Counted from the stretch's first letter, positions 9,270 through 18,593 are shown. The stretch is 64,000 bases of DNA from Kribbella sp. VKM Ac-2569 (GCF_004216905.1 NZ_SGXJ01000003.1:930001-994000), one strand, 5' to 3'. Numbers and translations are program-made. The notes: generated by a model not told the origin, from the sequence alone.

Positions 9270-9875
9270 TCTAGCCTCCCCGTTTACTGACCCGTAAGGG
9301 TATGGCCGGCGGCGTTGAACTGCCAGCGCCGAGTCCCTCCGGCGTCACCGATGCCGCGGCCGGCCTGAACAGCCCGGGCTGCGGAGAGCCAGCCGCTCAG
9401 TCGTGAGTAGCCGTTTGACCTGGGTCAGAGCGTGCGCTCGGGGGTGACCGCCCGTATGTGTCAATGGATCTGTCAATGAAGCCCAGCTATCTCACGGCAG
9501 ATATGGCGGCCCAGACAGCCTCGATGCAACTGCCTTCAGCGCTAGACAGCACCGCGTAGACCGGCCCTCGCACTTAGAGGGCGGTGCAGCCAAGGTGCGA
9601 GGGCTCACGCTTGCCCGGCAGCCGTGGGGCTGACCAGGAGCCCCACTGCCCGTTCGCTGATGAACCAAGGCTGATCCGGCCCAAGCCTCGTCTCAGGAGG
9701 GAGGAGGTTTGGAGGCGGACGGGTCACGAAGCGTCAGACTCGGCCTGCAAAGGTCGGAGAGGCTGACGACAGCCCTGTCCGTGATGCCGCTCCGACACGT
9801 TCTGCTCCTCAGTCCAGCTCGCCGACGGTGGCTTTGGGCATCGCGTCCGTGCCGCCGCGCTGCTAGCTTTTAAAT
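9270..9875. other. Gene-free stretch
   Basis: About 600 bp without a supported gene. The short frames here (for example 9584-9766) have no family signature or ribosome binding site. The last bases before 9876 are AT-rich (TTTTAAAT), which could be the -10 region of the next gene. Confidence 0.4.
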
Positions 9876-10124
9876 ATGCGCGTATACGTCCTAATTGCAG
9901 TCTTGGTGCTCGCACTTGGCAATATCGTTCTCGGTAGCGTGGTATTCCTTGACGACACGCAGGCACCCGGCGTGCTGTGGGCCAGGCTCGGCGGTTTGAC
10001 GCTGGGCGTAGTGTCGCTCATCGCGCTGGCGATCTGGCTGCGGCTGACGGCTCTCTCAAACCGGCATTTCCACGCCGCCGCCGAGATCGCTAGCACGGCT
10101 CGACCTGAATTGCACAGGTGGTAG
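9876..10124 (+). CDS. Small two-TM membrane protein
   Basis: 82 residues with two clear transmembrane helices (about 4-26 and 38-58) and a short polar tail. The ATG follows CTTTTAAAT directly, with no Shine-Dalgarno, so translation may be leaderless. The next small gene starts 8 bases after its stop, which suggests an operon. No family recognised; small two-TM proteins beside conflict genes are sometimes membrane effectors, but nothing here shows that. Confidence 0.55.
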   Translation: MRVYVLIAVLVLALGNIVLGSVVFLDDTQAPGVLWARLGGLTLGVVSLIALAIWLRLTALSNRHFHAAAEIASTARPELHRW

Positions 10125-10132
10125 GCGCGGAG

Positions 10133-10478
10133 ATGTCTTGGATCCAGCAACTTATCCGGCGGCGGCCACCGGAGCTGGAGGAGCCGATATCGTCCATGAT
10201 CGAACCGCCAGATGTCTCCTATAAACGCGAGATCGAGAGACACGAGCGGGAGATCGAAAAGATCAGGGCCCAGGGTCGGTGGGCACTAGGCGGTGCTGTT
10301 GCCGCTGCTGTCTTGGGGCTTCTTCACGCTTGGAGGCAACCTGTTGGACCGGCAGGAACCGGCTGTACCGGCCGCTGATTCACAAAGTGTGTGTGCGGCG
10401 GCGTACGCCAACGTCGACGAGACACTGAAGATCGGTATTCGAAACCCGCTCCTGCTGGAGCGCGTGAACCCGAGGTAG
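10133..10478 (+). pseudogene. Small membrane protein split by a probable frameshift
   Basis: From ATG 10133 the frame encodes a charged helix (YKREIERHEREIEKIRAQ) and the start of a TM helix (WALGGAVAAAVLGLL). It then runs into an unlikely sequence and stops at 10378. Around 10315-10325 a neighbouring frame continues sensibly (TLGGNLLDRQEPAVPAADSQ) to a stop at 10478. Joined, they give about 115 residues with one TM helix and an extracytoplasmic tail. Either the gene is broken by one base or the sequence has an indel. Confidence 0.45.
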
Positions 10479-10884
10479 TGGACCAGCAGTGTGGAGAGGA
10501 GACCGAAATCGCAGGAGACATTCTCGATGGCAACCAGTAGTCCGATCCCGTTCGTCCTGGCCACCAATCCGCGTTCGGCCGACCGACAGCGAGCTGACGA
10601 GTTGGGCAGGTAGCCGGTGCCATGAGCTCTGCGGACTGCTCCGCGGGGCATCGCCGCCAGCGGCAGTCCGCTGGCAAAGCCCAGTCGACCCGCCGCCGCC
10701 CGCAGCGCCAGTCGCCAGCTGCCCTGTTCGAGCTATCGCTGCGCATGGTGCCCAGCAGTCCCGCGCATGACGGGAATCGGCGATTCCGAGTGTGCCGGAC
10801 CGCGGGTTCCCGATCGCCCGCAACTGTCTGTGGTTGGGGTTACCTTGCTTGTCCAGGCCCGCGACTTGAGAGGACAACGATGCG
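10479..10884. other. Gene-free stretch
   Basis: About 400 bp. The minus-strand frames here (for example 10380-10877) show no domain, no ribosome binding site and shadow-like composition. Nothing else recognised. Confidence 0.35.
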
Positions 10885-11712
10885 ATGTGGAACGACGACC
10901 CTGACTTAGGCGAAGGGCTGGAGTACGTGCTCGGCGCGACGGCTCACCTGCTCGCGCAGATGGGCGACGAGCTGGCGTCGCTGCTCCTGGAGGACGTGCA
11001 GGGCCTCGGCATCGAGTCCGAGGACCGGGGTGTGACGGAAGAGGACGGCTTTGGGCCGGTCGGATCCGTCTGGCCGAGGAACTCTAATGTGTACTACCTC
11101 GACGTGGAGCCATACCTCCGGCCCCGCTTCACTCCGGAGGTTATGGACCGGATCCTGCCCGTCATCCGGAGCCTCGCACAGCGGACCCACCTGCCGGTTG
11201 TCGAGTTCCTCGACGCCCGGCTGGCTCTCCCGAATATTGACACCAAGAACTGGCGGGAGACCCTGCGGCAGCAGTATGCGAGCCCGGACGTCACCAACTC
11301 GGCGCGCAAAGAGCGGCTGGCTGCGGAGTCGCCTGTAGTCGATGGGTTGACCTTCACCAACACCGCGGAGCTGGCAGTCTATGAGGCACTCGTCAGGCTG
11401 CAGGCCACAACCGCTGAAGACCGGACGTTCGCCATCTCACCGCTACCGGGCACTCGGATCAGAGCGGGCAATGTATGGGTGCCGGACTTCCTGCTCGCTG
11501 GGAATGGGCGCGCCATGCTGATCGAAGTTGACGGGCCCCACCACGCCAAGGGGCATCGGCGTGCCGACGACGACATGCGCGATGCGCAGTGGCGACGCTG
11601 CGGCTTGCAGACTCGTCGGGTCCCTGTCGAGTACACCCGAGGCGAACTCATCAGCGAGCTAGACGCCTGGCTCAAGGTGGAGGTCCGCGACGGTCTCGAC
11701 TTCGGTCGCTGA
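10885..11712 (+). CDS. PD-(D/E)XK-like nuclease (DUF559/Vsr-like C-terminal fold)
   Basis: 275 residues. The C-terminal third reads as a restriction-endonuclease-like core. It has a helix Glu in FTNTAELAVYEALVRL, the catalytic Asp in VPDFLLAG, and E-x-D in MLIEVDGPHHAKGHRRADDD, followed by the WRRCGLQTRRVPVEY strand. This is the order of DUF559/Vsr-like nucleases, where E-D-ExD coordinates metal. The N-terminal 150 residues are acidic and unassigned and may recognise a partner or DNA. It stands alone; the nearest gene downstream is on the other strand. Nuclease fold is fairly sure; the target is unknown. Confidence 0.7.
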   Translation: MWNDDPDLGEGLEYVLGATAHLLAQMGDELASLLLEDVQGLGIESEDRGVTEEDGFGPVGSVWPRNSNVYYLDVEPYLRPRFTPEVMDRILPVIRSLAQRTHLPVVEFLDARLALPNIDTKNWRETLRQQYASPDVTNSARKERLAAESPVVDGLTFTNTAELAVYEALVRLQATTAEDRTFAISPLPGTRIRAGNVWVPDFLLAGNGRAMLIEVDGPHHAKGHRRADDDMRDAQWRRCGLQTRRVPVEYTRGELISELDAWLKVEVRDGLDFGR

Positions 11713-11898
11713 CCAACATTCCAAGCCTGTGCCGCGGCCATGCGGCGCCAAAGTTGCAGCGCCAGGGCGAGGCGAGAACAGACCTCCATGCGCCGTGCCC
11801 ACACCCCGAGCGACTCGACACCAACAGGTCCACAGACTGGTGGCGTGCCGCAGAGAGAGCAGAGCCGCGTGTGGACAAGCCGGCTGAGCCGATCGCGG

Positions 11899-12028
11899 TC
11901 GTGGTGCGGCTCGTGGTGCGAAGTGGAGTCAACTCGTGCGGGATATGTTGCCGTGGTCCGAAGCAGACGATGGCAAAGTTCCTGGTAGCGGTCAGGGTCG
12001 GCAGTGTCGTTCCTCCTCGTAATGAGAA
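11899..12028 (+). repeat. Conserved intergenic element, copy B
   Basis: Direct copy of 6001-6130, including the leading TCGTGGTGCGGC and the terminal core TGTCGTTCCTCCTCGTAATG. It lies just downstream of the nuclease gene and downstream of the convergent minus-strand cluster, so like copy A it sits between convergent genes. Confidence 0.75.
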
Positions 12029-12248
12029 TGTCGACGGTTCGACTTCGACAGGCGGCTCCATCGAGCCAGGGATGCCTGCCACCAATAGGGTCAGTGTCGG
12101 CTCCGCTTCGTAGGCTCGACTCATGCAGTCGCTGAGCCGCCCCAGGCCTGGGTGGTCGCGCTCGCCGGCACCGGTGATGTCGACGGCACTGAAAGAGAAT
12201 CCCACACCTGGTCGGACGTGACCCGCGTGAGCCGCGCCTCCGTCGACC

Positions 12249-12944
12249 TCAGGGCGCCTGGGAGATGACAAAGGCGATCCCGGCAGCGTCGAGATGGCGA
12301 TACCGAGCCCGGCGCGTTAGTCCTACGCCGAGCACCAACCTCTTCTGCAGATCAGCGGGCTGCCAGCCCTTGTGTGCCCCGCCGATTAGGCGCATCCACG
12401 TTCGCGTATCTGAATCTGGATTCCTGACGCGGAGAAGCAGGTCGTCACCCTCGCGCTCGAGGGCTGTGATGTAGCCGCCGGCACTTCCTGGCTGCCCAAT
12501 CGGCAGCGTCGCGTTCAGCGCCGGGAGAGCAGCGGCTTGCTTCGCAATTTGGCGGTGTGCAATTTGGATGAGGCATATGGCGACCAACGCTGGACTAACG
12601 TCTGCCGGTACCTTGCGGTCGGGGAGCCATGACTCGAAGAGTTCCATCTCCGGTTGTGGCTGAAGCGCCCGATACAGGTCGGTATTGGCGATGATTCGTG
12701 AGAAGAGCGTGACCACGAGGGGTTCGTCGACGTAGAACAGCTGTCCTGCCCACGCTTCCCTGGCCAGTGCAGGTGAGAAGACCTGTCGCGCAGGTGGCTG
12801 CTGCTTGCGTTGGTGCTGGATCCAGGATGCAGCAGCGCCACTAGTGCTAGTGGACGAGCTGCTTGGCGAGACTGCCGATGGTCTGGAGCCGCCTGCAGAC
12901 GTCGGGGTCGTCTGTACGTGTCGGCGGTTGCTGAACCAGCTCAT
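12249..12944 (-). CDS. Hypothetical protein, 231 residues
   Basis: ATG 12944 was preferred over the TTG at 12950. The N-terminal 40 residues are Ser/Thr/Pro-rich and low in complexity. Residues 50 onward form a globular alpha/beta domain (FYVDEPLVVTLFSRIIANTD, LVAICLIQIAHRQIAKQ). It ends in strands with TWMRLIGGAHKGW and a final hydrophobic helix. No family recognised. It lies 14 bases after the small gene at 12959 and is probably co-transcribed with it and with the TM protein gene at 13324. Confidence 0.6.
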   Translation of the reverse strand: MSWFSNRRHVQTTPTSAGGSRPSAVSPSSSSTSTSGAAASWIQHQRKQQPPARQVFSPALAREAWAGQLFYVDEPLVVTLFSRIIANTDLYRALQPQPEMELFESWLPDRKVPADVSPALVAICLIQIAHRQIAKQAAALPALNATLPIGQPGSAGGYITALEREGDDLLLRVRNPDSDTRTWMRLIGGAHKGWQPADLQKRLVLGVGLTRRARYRHLDAAGIAFVISQAP

Positions 12945-12958
12945 CCACAAGCCCCGAG

Positions 12959-13219
12959 CTAGCTTCGCTTGCCTGGTCGCGGGTTCAAGAATGCGGCAGG
13001 CCGCTTCTGTCGAAGAGTGAAGTACGGGCGTGCAGCCGTCCCACGCCTGACGAGCTCGAATAGCTCAGGCTCTTCGTTCGGTGCGAACTCCTTCATAAGC
13101 GCGTCGCGGAGTTCTGCGTCAGCGATTGGCGCTTCGGGACCAAGCTCGAACTCCCAAACATCGGCCGTACCGTTCGCCTCAATGGTCAGCGTCACCTGTG
13201 GCAGGTACTCGTCTGTCAT
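12959..13219 (-). CDS. Small acidic hypothetical protein
   Basis: 86 residues from the ATG at 13219 (MTDEYLPQVTLTIE); the upstream extension of the frame looks non-coding. The product has an amphipathic beta-rich first half with acidic character (WEFELGPEAPIADAELRDAL) and a basic tail. It sits between a TM-protein gene and a hypothetical gene on the same strand. Not recognised. Confidence 0.6.
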   Translation of the reverse strand: MTDEYLPQVTLTIEANGTADVWEFELGPEAPIADAELRDALMKEFAPNEEPELFELVRRGTAARPYFTLRQKRPAAFLNPRPGKRS

Positions 13220-13323
13220 GCCGGGGCCCCTCGTCTTGTTTGCAGTCCGACAGTACCCCGCCACGAGTACTGCGGCGGTATCTCAGGTGCTGACGTCTCC
13301 GGGATACCAAGCCGACACTCGTG

Positions 13324-13938
13324 TCACCAGTCCTGCGGCATGTATTCGTTCCGTCGCGACCGTCGACGCCAGCGCTGCCGTTTGGCGCGTCCACCGCGCT
13401 CGGGGCGCACCACCCATCGCCTCCCAGCGTTGTCCACGATAAGGATCCACTCGATATGCGCGAGGATCCCGTCCGTGAATACCAAGTGGCTGGCTACATC
13501 CGGGGCCATGTGCGCAACATTGACTTGGCACTCGGGTCTCAACGTCTCCTGAGGCGGGAGCCGAACGTTGTCGATGAAGAACATCTGCGACTCGGTTCCA
13601 GGCGTCGCGGTCCAGCTGTTCGGATCGCTCGGTCCTTGCGCCGTAGGATCGGGTACCCACCAGGAGGTTTCGATCCGGTAGGCGAGCTGACGAACCCTGA
13701 CCGGCAACTGGCTCGCGTTTCGAAGGTGTGCGGTAACCATGCCCTCCTCCACACGTGGTGTCTGGTGCGGCTCGCTCATCGCCCAAACCACGGTTGTCCA
13801 TGCACCGACGAGGTCAACCTGCGTCCGCTCCGCGTTACCGCGATCTCGGGCGAAGACTACGAACGCGAGTATGAGCGAGCCCGCACCGAGCCAGGCGGGC
13901 ACGCTGCCCCAGTCCAACTTGGACAACCAATCCATCAC
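13324..13938 (-). CDS. Single-TM hypothetical protein
   Basis: About 204 residues starting MMDWLSKLDW (either Met possible). One N-terminal TM helix (about 13-31, VPAWLGAGSLILAFVVF) is followed by a soluble beta-rich domain with repeated hydrophobic strands (MVTAHLRNASQLPVRVRQLA, QMFFIDNVRLPPQETL). The domain resembles an Ig-like or immunoglobulin-sandwich ectodomain. The tail is strongly basic. First gene of a likely three-gene minus-strand group (13324, 12959, 12249). Confidence 0.6.
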   Translation of the reverse strand: MMDWLSKLDWGSVPAWLGAGSLILAFVVFARDRGNAERTQVDLVGAWTTVVWAMSEPHQTPRVEEGMVTAHLRNASQLPVRVRQLAYRIETSWWVPDPTAQGPSDPNSWTATPGTESQMFFIDNVRLPPQETLRPECQVNVAHMAPDVASHLVFTDGILAHIEWILIVDNAGRRWVVRPERGGRAKRQRWRRRSRRNEYMPQDW

Positions 13939-14413
13939 ACCAGGAATATCGAGGAGCGGGCCGCACCGTTACTGCAACGCTCTACCGAGCCGGCCGACCC
14001 GCGAAGGCGGGCCGCCGAGAATCCGTGCCGACTCCTCCGGATCGGGACGCCCGCCAATCACAACTTCCGCCCATGTCAACCTGCTTGCTCCGAAAGATTC
14101 CGGCGACCCGGGACCTATGGCTGCCGACACTCGCCACCGGGCGTTCCAGCATGGCGATCCGAGGATGTCCCAAGCCGGTTCGATCGATCACAGCCGCGCT
14201 GGGGTCGCACCTGCCGTGCAGCGATCGCTCGTTGACAACAGCCGTCTGGCGAGATCCCGCGACAAGCGGCTGGGAGCGATTAGCGCGTCGCGAATGGCCG
14301 ACACGTCGCCATCTTGGTCGGCGGCTCGTGGGACCGCCAGGCGTCCATGGATTTAGTGCGGGTAGCCAGCCGACTCCGGAAGGGGGATTCTGGGAGTCAG
14401 GGACGACAGCTCA
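13939..14413. other. Gene-free stretch
   Basis: About 475 bp between divergently transcribed TM-protein genes. The short frames look like shadows. It presumably carries both promoters, but I could not assign them. Confidence 0.35.
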
Positions 14414-15139
14414 GTGACTGAGGCAAGCATGCCAACGCCTGAGCGATCAATCCACCGGGGGGCAAGGGTGTCGGATGCCGGAGCGATCCGTAGCCGGGTA
14501 GCCGCCAGGCGCGAGGCACAGCAACTGCGACTGGAGTTGGCCGCCATACATCGGCATAACTTGGAACGAGACGTCCCGAAGAGTTCCTGGCCGCCATGGG
14601 TCGTGGCCGTTTTGTCGAGCGCAGTTTCGATCGCGGTCGCGTTGCTCGGAGGCTGGGTAGCACTGTCGGGAACCCACTTTGGTGCAGCTGAGGTTCGGGA
14701 GAAGGAGAGCCGGGAGAAGCGTGCCCAAATCTACTTGGACTACCTCGCGGCCGCGCGCGCATTGCCCGACCCACAGACTCGTTTGGATCTGGCCTTCGAG
14801 GAGTACGAGGAGGCGGTGAAGGCGGCCGCGGAGCCGGGAGCAACGAACGCTATGAAGGCCAGACAGGTGGCGGCCCTACGGGAGCTCACCGCCGCCAGTG
14901 TGAAGGCAAAGGTTGTTGGCGACGAGCTCCAAAAACAGGCTGACCTAATCTGGGTGTACGGCAGCAACGAGGCCTGGTACGCACACCTCGAGCTGCAAGA
15001 AGCTAGCGGCAAAAAAGCCGCTTCCTCAGGGACTGACCGGGCAGCGAACGCCCGGCAGGGGAAGGCCCTCACCCAGTTCCTGAAGCTCTTCTGCCGAGAG
15101 GCCTCAGCAACGCCCCCTGAGCGGTGCGACTCAGGGTAA
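14414..15139 (+). CDS. Single-TM protein with coiled-coil C-terminus
   Basis: 241 residues from GTG 14414; ATG 14429 is an alternative start. The N-terminus is a basic helix (IRSRVAARREAQQLRLELAA). A TM helix follows at about 60-82 (WVVAVLSSAVSIAVALLGGW), then a long charged helical region (VREKESREKRAQIYLDYLAA) and Ala/Glu-rich helices. It resembles many actinobacterial orphan proteins with one TM segment and a helical cytoplasmic or exterior domain. A good hairpin lies just downstream (15165-15187). Confidence 0.6.
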   Translation: MTEASMPTPERSIHRGARVSDAGAIRSRVAARREAQQLRLELAAIHRHNLERDVPKSSWPPWVVAVLSSAVSIAVALLGGWVALSGTHFGAAEVREKESREKRAQIYLDYLAAARALPDPQTRLDLAFEEYEEAVKAAAEPGATNAMKARQVAALRELTAASVKAKVVGDELQKQADLIWVYGSNEAWYAHLELQEASGKKAASSGTDRAANARQGKALTQFLKLFCREASATPPERCDSG

Positions 15140-15164
15140 CGGCCTGATGTTCCTTTAGGAGCTG

Positions 15165-15187
15165 CTCTCCACACCTCGTGTGGAGGG
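15165..15187 (+). terminator. Hairpin terminator after the 14414 gene
   Basis: CTCCACAC at 15167-15174 pairs perfectly with GTGTGGAG at 15178-15185 around a 3-base loop, and two more pairs extend it outward. It starts 26 bases after the stop at 15139. There is no T-tract, as is common in actinobacteria. Confidence 0.6.
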
Positions 15188-15216
15188 TGTTGAGCTCGGT
15201 TGTTAGCAGTATCCGA

Positions 15217-15250
15217 TAAGGCATCGTGGCGACTAAGGCATCGTGGCGAC
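15217..15250. repeat. Perfect 17-bp tandem duplication
   Basis: TAAGGCATCGTGGCGAC at 15217-15233 is repeated without change at 15234-15250 in non-coding DNA. Probably a replication-slippage or repair scar. Confidence 0.85.
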
Positions 15251-15745
15251 GGCCAACCCGCGGCCTGCTGTGGCGGTGCGGGCGCGTAAGCTGCGTCGAA
15301 CCAGGGGTGGGGCAGTGCATCCGAACCCGTGACACGGTTCGTGACGCGAAGACGAGTCAACTGCTGCTGGTCGATGCGTCCAGAGGGGCCGTCGCCGACA
15401 CTCCTGACGCACAAAGATGGTCGAGTTCATGCCATCGCGCAGCCTTTTAATCCGCAGCTGCAGGCTTCGATCGATGTATCGACCGACAACGAATCTCATG
15501 TCAGGTGCAATTTGTGCACATGCTGCTTACCGCGACTTGGATAGCTTCTGAAGGTTCATTGCCGAGCCAGCTAGGTCGATTGTGCCGCAGTCCTGGGCGA
15601 GGAACGCAACTTCGACCCCTGCTGAGATGGTCTTGCGACTGCAATCTATGTTCCTGAGCCATTCAGCCGCCCTCCTTCCTCTTCCTGTCCGGTCCTTGGG
15701 GCGCAATCGGGCTGGGTGCGGCATGTTTGAAGTGCCGATAGCTCG
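15251..15745. other. Mostly gene-free stretch
   Basis: No confident gene. The minus-strand frame 15527-15724 encodes VEVAFLAQDCGTIDLAGSAM, which faintly resembles a DUF397 protein (W..S..S...CVEVA). The match is too weak to call and may be a remnant. Confidence 0.3.
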
Positions 15746-15928
15746 CTATTTCCGTTCGCGGGGGTGGTGTCGCCGGCCGCGGACCAAGAGCGAGAGGACC
15801 TCGAGTGCTGCGCGGCGCTGTTCGGGATCGGGGCTGGCGAGGGCGGTGATGGCCGCGATCGTGATGGTCGCCGCGTACAGCAGGCCGGCTGCGCCAGCGG
15901 AGTCGTGGAGGAACTGAAGTGTTGTCAT
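15746..15928 (-). CDS. Small one-TM actinobacterial protein
   Basis: 60 residues from ATG 15928 (MTTLQFLHDSAGAAGLLYAA). It has one hydrophobic helix (AAGLLYAATITIAAITALA), then PDPEQRRAALEVLSLLVRGR and a short basic tail. Small proteins with a TM helix followed by a 'P-x-x-x-RRAxAxxVLxLLL' helix are common in actinobacteria; their role is unknown. It is divergent from the HTH-NACHT gene, 145 bp away. Confidence 0.6.
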   Translation of the reverse strand: MTTLQFLHDSAGAAGLLYAATITIAAITALASPDPEQRRAALEVLSLLVRGRRHHPRERK

Positions 15929-16061
15929 GCCGATAGCTGACTCCGTGGCGGTTCGGTCCTGCATCGAGTAGGTTCGGTCACCGGGGGAATGCGCAGGTCA
16001 GCGGCCCAATCCGACTGATCCGGCCGTATCCGGACCGGATCATTTCGAGGTCCGTGGGAGC

Positions 16062-16069
16062 GAAGGGGG
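16062..16069 (+). promoter_or_regulatory. Ribosome binding site deciding GTG start of the HTH-NACHT gene
   Basis: GAAGGGGG sits four bases before GTG 16074 and supports that start over any internal ATG. Confidence 0.6.
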
Positions 16070-16073
16070 CCGC

Positions 16074-18593
16074 GTGGCGGATGAGGTGTTCGATGTAGAG
16101 CTCCGTCGGCTGCGGGACGCTGCCGGTCTCTTTCAAAAGCAGATTGCCACACTGGCGAGCCGGCAAGATCCCCCGATCCGGGTGTCCGAGCAAACGCTGA
16201 GTGACTGGTTCAAAGGCAAGGTCAGGGCCCCTAACGACCCGCGAGTCCAGGACCGCATCATCGTGCTCCTCGAGGGGTTGGCCAAGCGACGGGATCCCCA
16301 ACACCATTGGCACTCGATCGCGTGGTGGCGTGAACTGCGCGACGCGCAGCGCGAAACACCCGAGGCGCGTCGGCTCCGCGCCCGGACGTCAATTCCACAG
16401 GGTGGGCAGCTTTTGAAAAGCTACCTCGCAGCTGCACAGCGCGCGGCACGCAGCCACCCATACCCGGGCGTCATCCAGGACATGCCACCGCTCGCAGCCG
16501 TCTACCGCCAGCAGCAGGCCATACCCCTGGGCACAACCCGGTCTGCCGACGCCGACGAGACGACTGCCGTCGCTGGGACCGGATCACTGGCCGCCGAGGA
16601 GGCGCTATCCGGCGACCAGACATGCGTAGTGCTAGCCGGGCCGGGAGGTGGCAAATCGAGCTTGCTGCGTACACACCTTGCTACGGGTATGGAGCAGTGG
16701 ATCGACGGCAGGGTCGGGGACAGGGTCCCTGTCCTGGTTCCGGCAGCTGCGCTGACCGATCTCCCATTGGCCCAGGCGCTCGCCGCGGCGGTCAACGCGG
16801 ATTTGGCAACGCACGGCTTGCTCGAGCCGCTCCCTTCAGGGTTCTTCGCCGATCCTCCGCATCCAGGAGTGGGCTGGCTGGTGCTTGTCGATGGGTTAGA
16901 CGAGGTCGCCGATCCGCGCGCCCAACGGAGGATCCTCGAGAAACTGGGAGCGGTCTCTACTGGCGAGCGCGCATCCCTATATCGATTCATAGTCGCGACC
17001 CGACACCTGCCCGGTGGTGACGACGTCCTCGGCCTACTGAACAACGGGCGATCGTCGCCTCACGCAGTGCCGCGCTACGAGCTGGAGCCGTTCGGTCCCG
17101 AGGATCTCGAACACGTTGCCCGCAGCTGGTTCCGCGCTCTCGGACTGTCCGAGCCAGATCAAACCGCCGTGCGGTTCGCCCATGCCATCGCTTCGACCAA
17201 GTGGGCCGAGCTCGCGCGGACTCCGCTGATGGCGTGCATGCTGTGTCAACTACACGCCGCCGATCCCGCCCAGCCCCTGCCAGCCAGCCGCGGAGACATC
17301 TACGACAAATTCGTGGCACTGCTGTACGAGCGCCAACACACAGCTAACGTCCGAAACGGCGTCGAGGGCCTCCGACGCTACGGAAAGTCGGCCGTTGAGA
17401 AGGCCGAGCACACGCTAGACCACCTGCACGACCTGATCGCCTATCTTGCGGCCGCGCGGTCCCAGCGGTACCTCCCCGGTGTATCTGTGCTTCGCCAGCT
17501 CCGGGAGATGGAAGAGGTGGTCGTACCCGGCGGAAGCCTCTTCATCCCCCGGCTGACCTTGGCGATCGAGATCGTAGAGTCTCGGCCCGAGGCTCAGCGA
17601 CCGCCAAGGGTGCCCGTCGATGTTTGGGGAGCTTTCCTCCGGACGAATCTGACTCGCAGCGGGCTGCTCACCGAGCAAGCGGGCGACCTGGTCTTTCTAC
17701 ACCAGACCTTGCTCGAATACTTCGCCATGCGTCATCTCGTCCGAGACCCGAAGGCCAAGAAGAGGAGGCTTCAGGAGCTTGGCACGCAGCGTGTGGAGTC
17801 GCCGGTGCCGCAGAGTTGGCCGCGCTTTCTGCGTTATCTCATTGAGGGCGTGCCCTCCTGGGGACATCAGGCGGCAAAGGATCTCTCGATCGACGGTTTC
17901 CTCATCGACGCAGTACAGCAGACGGACCCCAGCAGTTGCCTGCCATACCTCAAACGGCTGGCCTCTGGTCTGCATGGAGCCGAATTCGTGGCGGAGCAAG
18001 TCATGCTCGGCACCTCCCTGCCCGACGACATTGTCCGTTCGGCCAAAGATGTGTTGGCGGCGCTGGCGGCCAACCAGCGTCGGCGACCGGATTATCAACG
18101 GGTCCGTGCGGCGCGGTTGCTGATCCAGCTACACGATCTCCGCGCCGGCGACCTAGTGGTCTCCATCGCGGGAGATCACAAGATCTATCCACGCGACCGT
18201 GTCGGGCTGGTTGAAAGGTTGGCCGAACGCCGTGATCCCCGTGCCGCTGATGCGCTGTATGTAGTAGCCACCGATACCTCAGCGCAGGTTTGGCACCGGC
18301 TGTCGCTGGCGGGCAAGTTGATGGTGGACTTCGATGATCCCCGCGGCGCCGACATTTGGTTGACGCTAGCCAAAGGTTCACTCCAGCTATGGACCCGGAC
18401 GGAGAGACTTAACGATCTGATCGTCCTTGGTGATCCCCGTGCCCGCGACATCGTGCAGAACCTTGCCACCGACCCCCGCTGCGATGCTTGGCGTTTGTGG
18501 TTACAGACAAACGGGGTAACGATCCCTTCCCGCAGAGACCTGGATCTCAGGCGGTGGTATTCGTGGGCTAGCGCTGTGCGTGCACCCAGTTAG
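16074..18593 (+). CDS. HTH-NACHT protein (bacterial NLR-like NTPase)
   Basis: 839 residues. Residues 6-65 form an XRE-like helix-turn-helix (RRLRDAAGLFQKQIATLA ... VSEQTLSDWFKGK). A linker leads to a NACHT module with Walker A GPGGGKSS at 189-196 and Walker B WLVLVDGLDEVAD at about 268-280. The D-G-L-D-E form is characteristic of NACHT rather than AAA+. The LVFLHQTLLEYFAMRHL segment is the typical winged-helix end of NACHT proteins. The last 250 residues are helical and HEAT-like, with several DPRAAD/DPRGAD repeats. Bacterial NACHT proteins are known anti-phage factors; here the HTH suggests DNA binding or autoregulation. It is not obviously in an operon. Confidence 0.85.
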   Translation: MADEVFDVELRRLRDAAGLFQKQIATLASRQDPPIRVSEQTLSDWFKGKVRAPNDPRVQDRIIVLLEGLAKRRDPQHHWHSIAWWRELRDAQRETPEARRLRARTSIPQGGQLLKSYLAAAQRAARSHPYPGVIQDMPPLAAVYRQQQAIPLGTTRSADADETTAVAGTGSLAAEEALSGDQTCVVLAGPGGGKSSLLRTHLATGMEQWIDGRVGDRVPVLVPAAALTDLPLAQALAAAVNADLATHGLLEPLPSGFFADPPHPGVGWLVLVDGLDEVADPRAQRRILEKLGAVSTGERASLYRFIVATRHLPGGDDVLGLLNNGRSSPHAVPRYELEPFGPEDLEHVARSWFRALGLSEPDQTAVRFAHAIASTKWAELARTPLMACMLCQLHAADPAQPLPASRGDIYDKFVALLYERQHTANVRNGVEGLRRYGKSAVEKAEHTLDHLHDLIAYLAAARSQRYLPGVSVLRQLREMEEVVVPGGSLFIPRLTLAIEIVESRPEAQRPPRVPVDVWGAFLRTNLTRSGLLTEQAGDLVFLHQTLLEYFAMRHLVRDPKAKKRRLQELGTQRVESPVPQSWPRFLRYLIEGVPSWGHQAAKDLSIDGFLIDAVQQTDPSSCLPYLKRLASGLHGAEFVAEQVMLGTSLPDDIVRSAKDVLAALAANQRRRPDYQRVRAARLLIQLHDLRAGDLVVSIAGDHKIYPRDRVGLVERLAERRDPRAADALYVVATDTSAQVWHRLSLAGKLMVDFDDPRGADIWLTLAKGSLQLWTRTERLNDLIVLGDPRARDIVQNLATDPRCDAWRLWLQTNGVTIPSRRDLDLRRWYSWASAVRAPS

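Noticed and set aside
10380..10877. 165-codon minus-strand frame
   Set aside because: No ribosome binding site, no domain, and it overlaps a better-supported plus-strand product.
15527..15724. DUF397 gene
   Set aside because: Similarity is limited to a VEVAFL segment; start and spacing do not fit.
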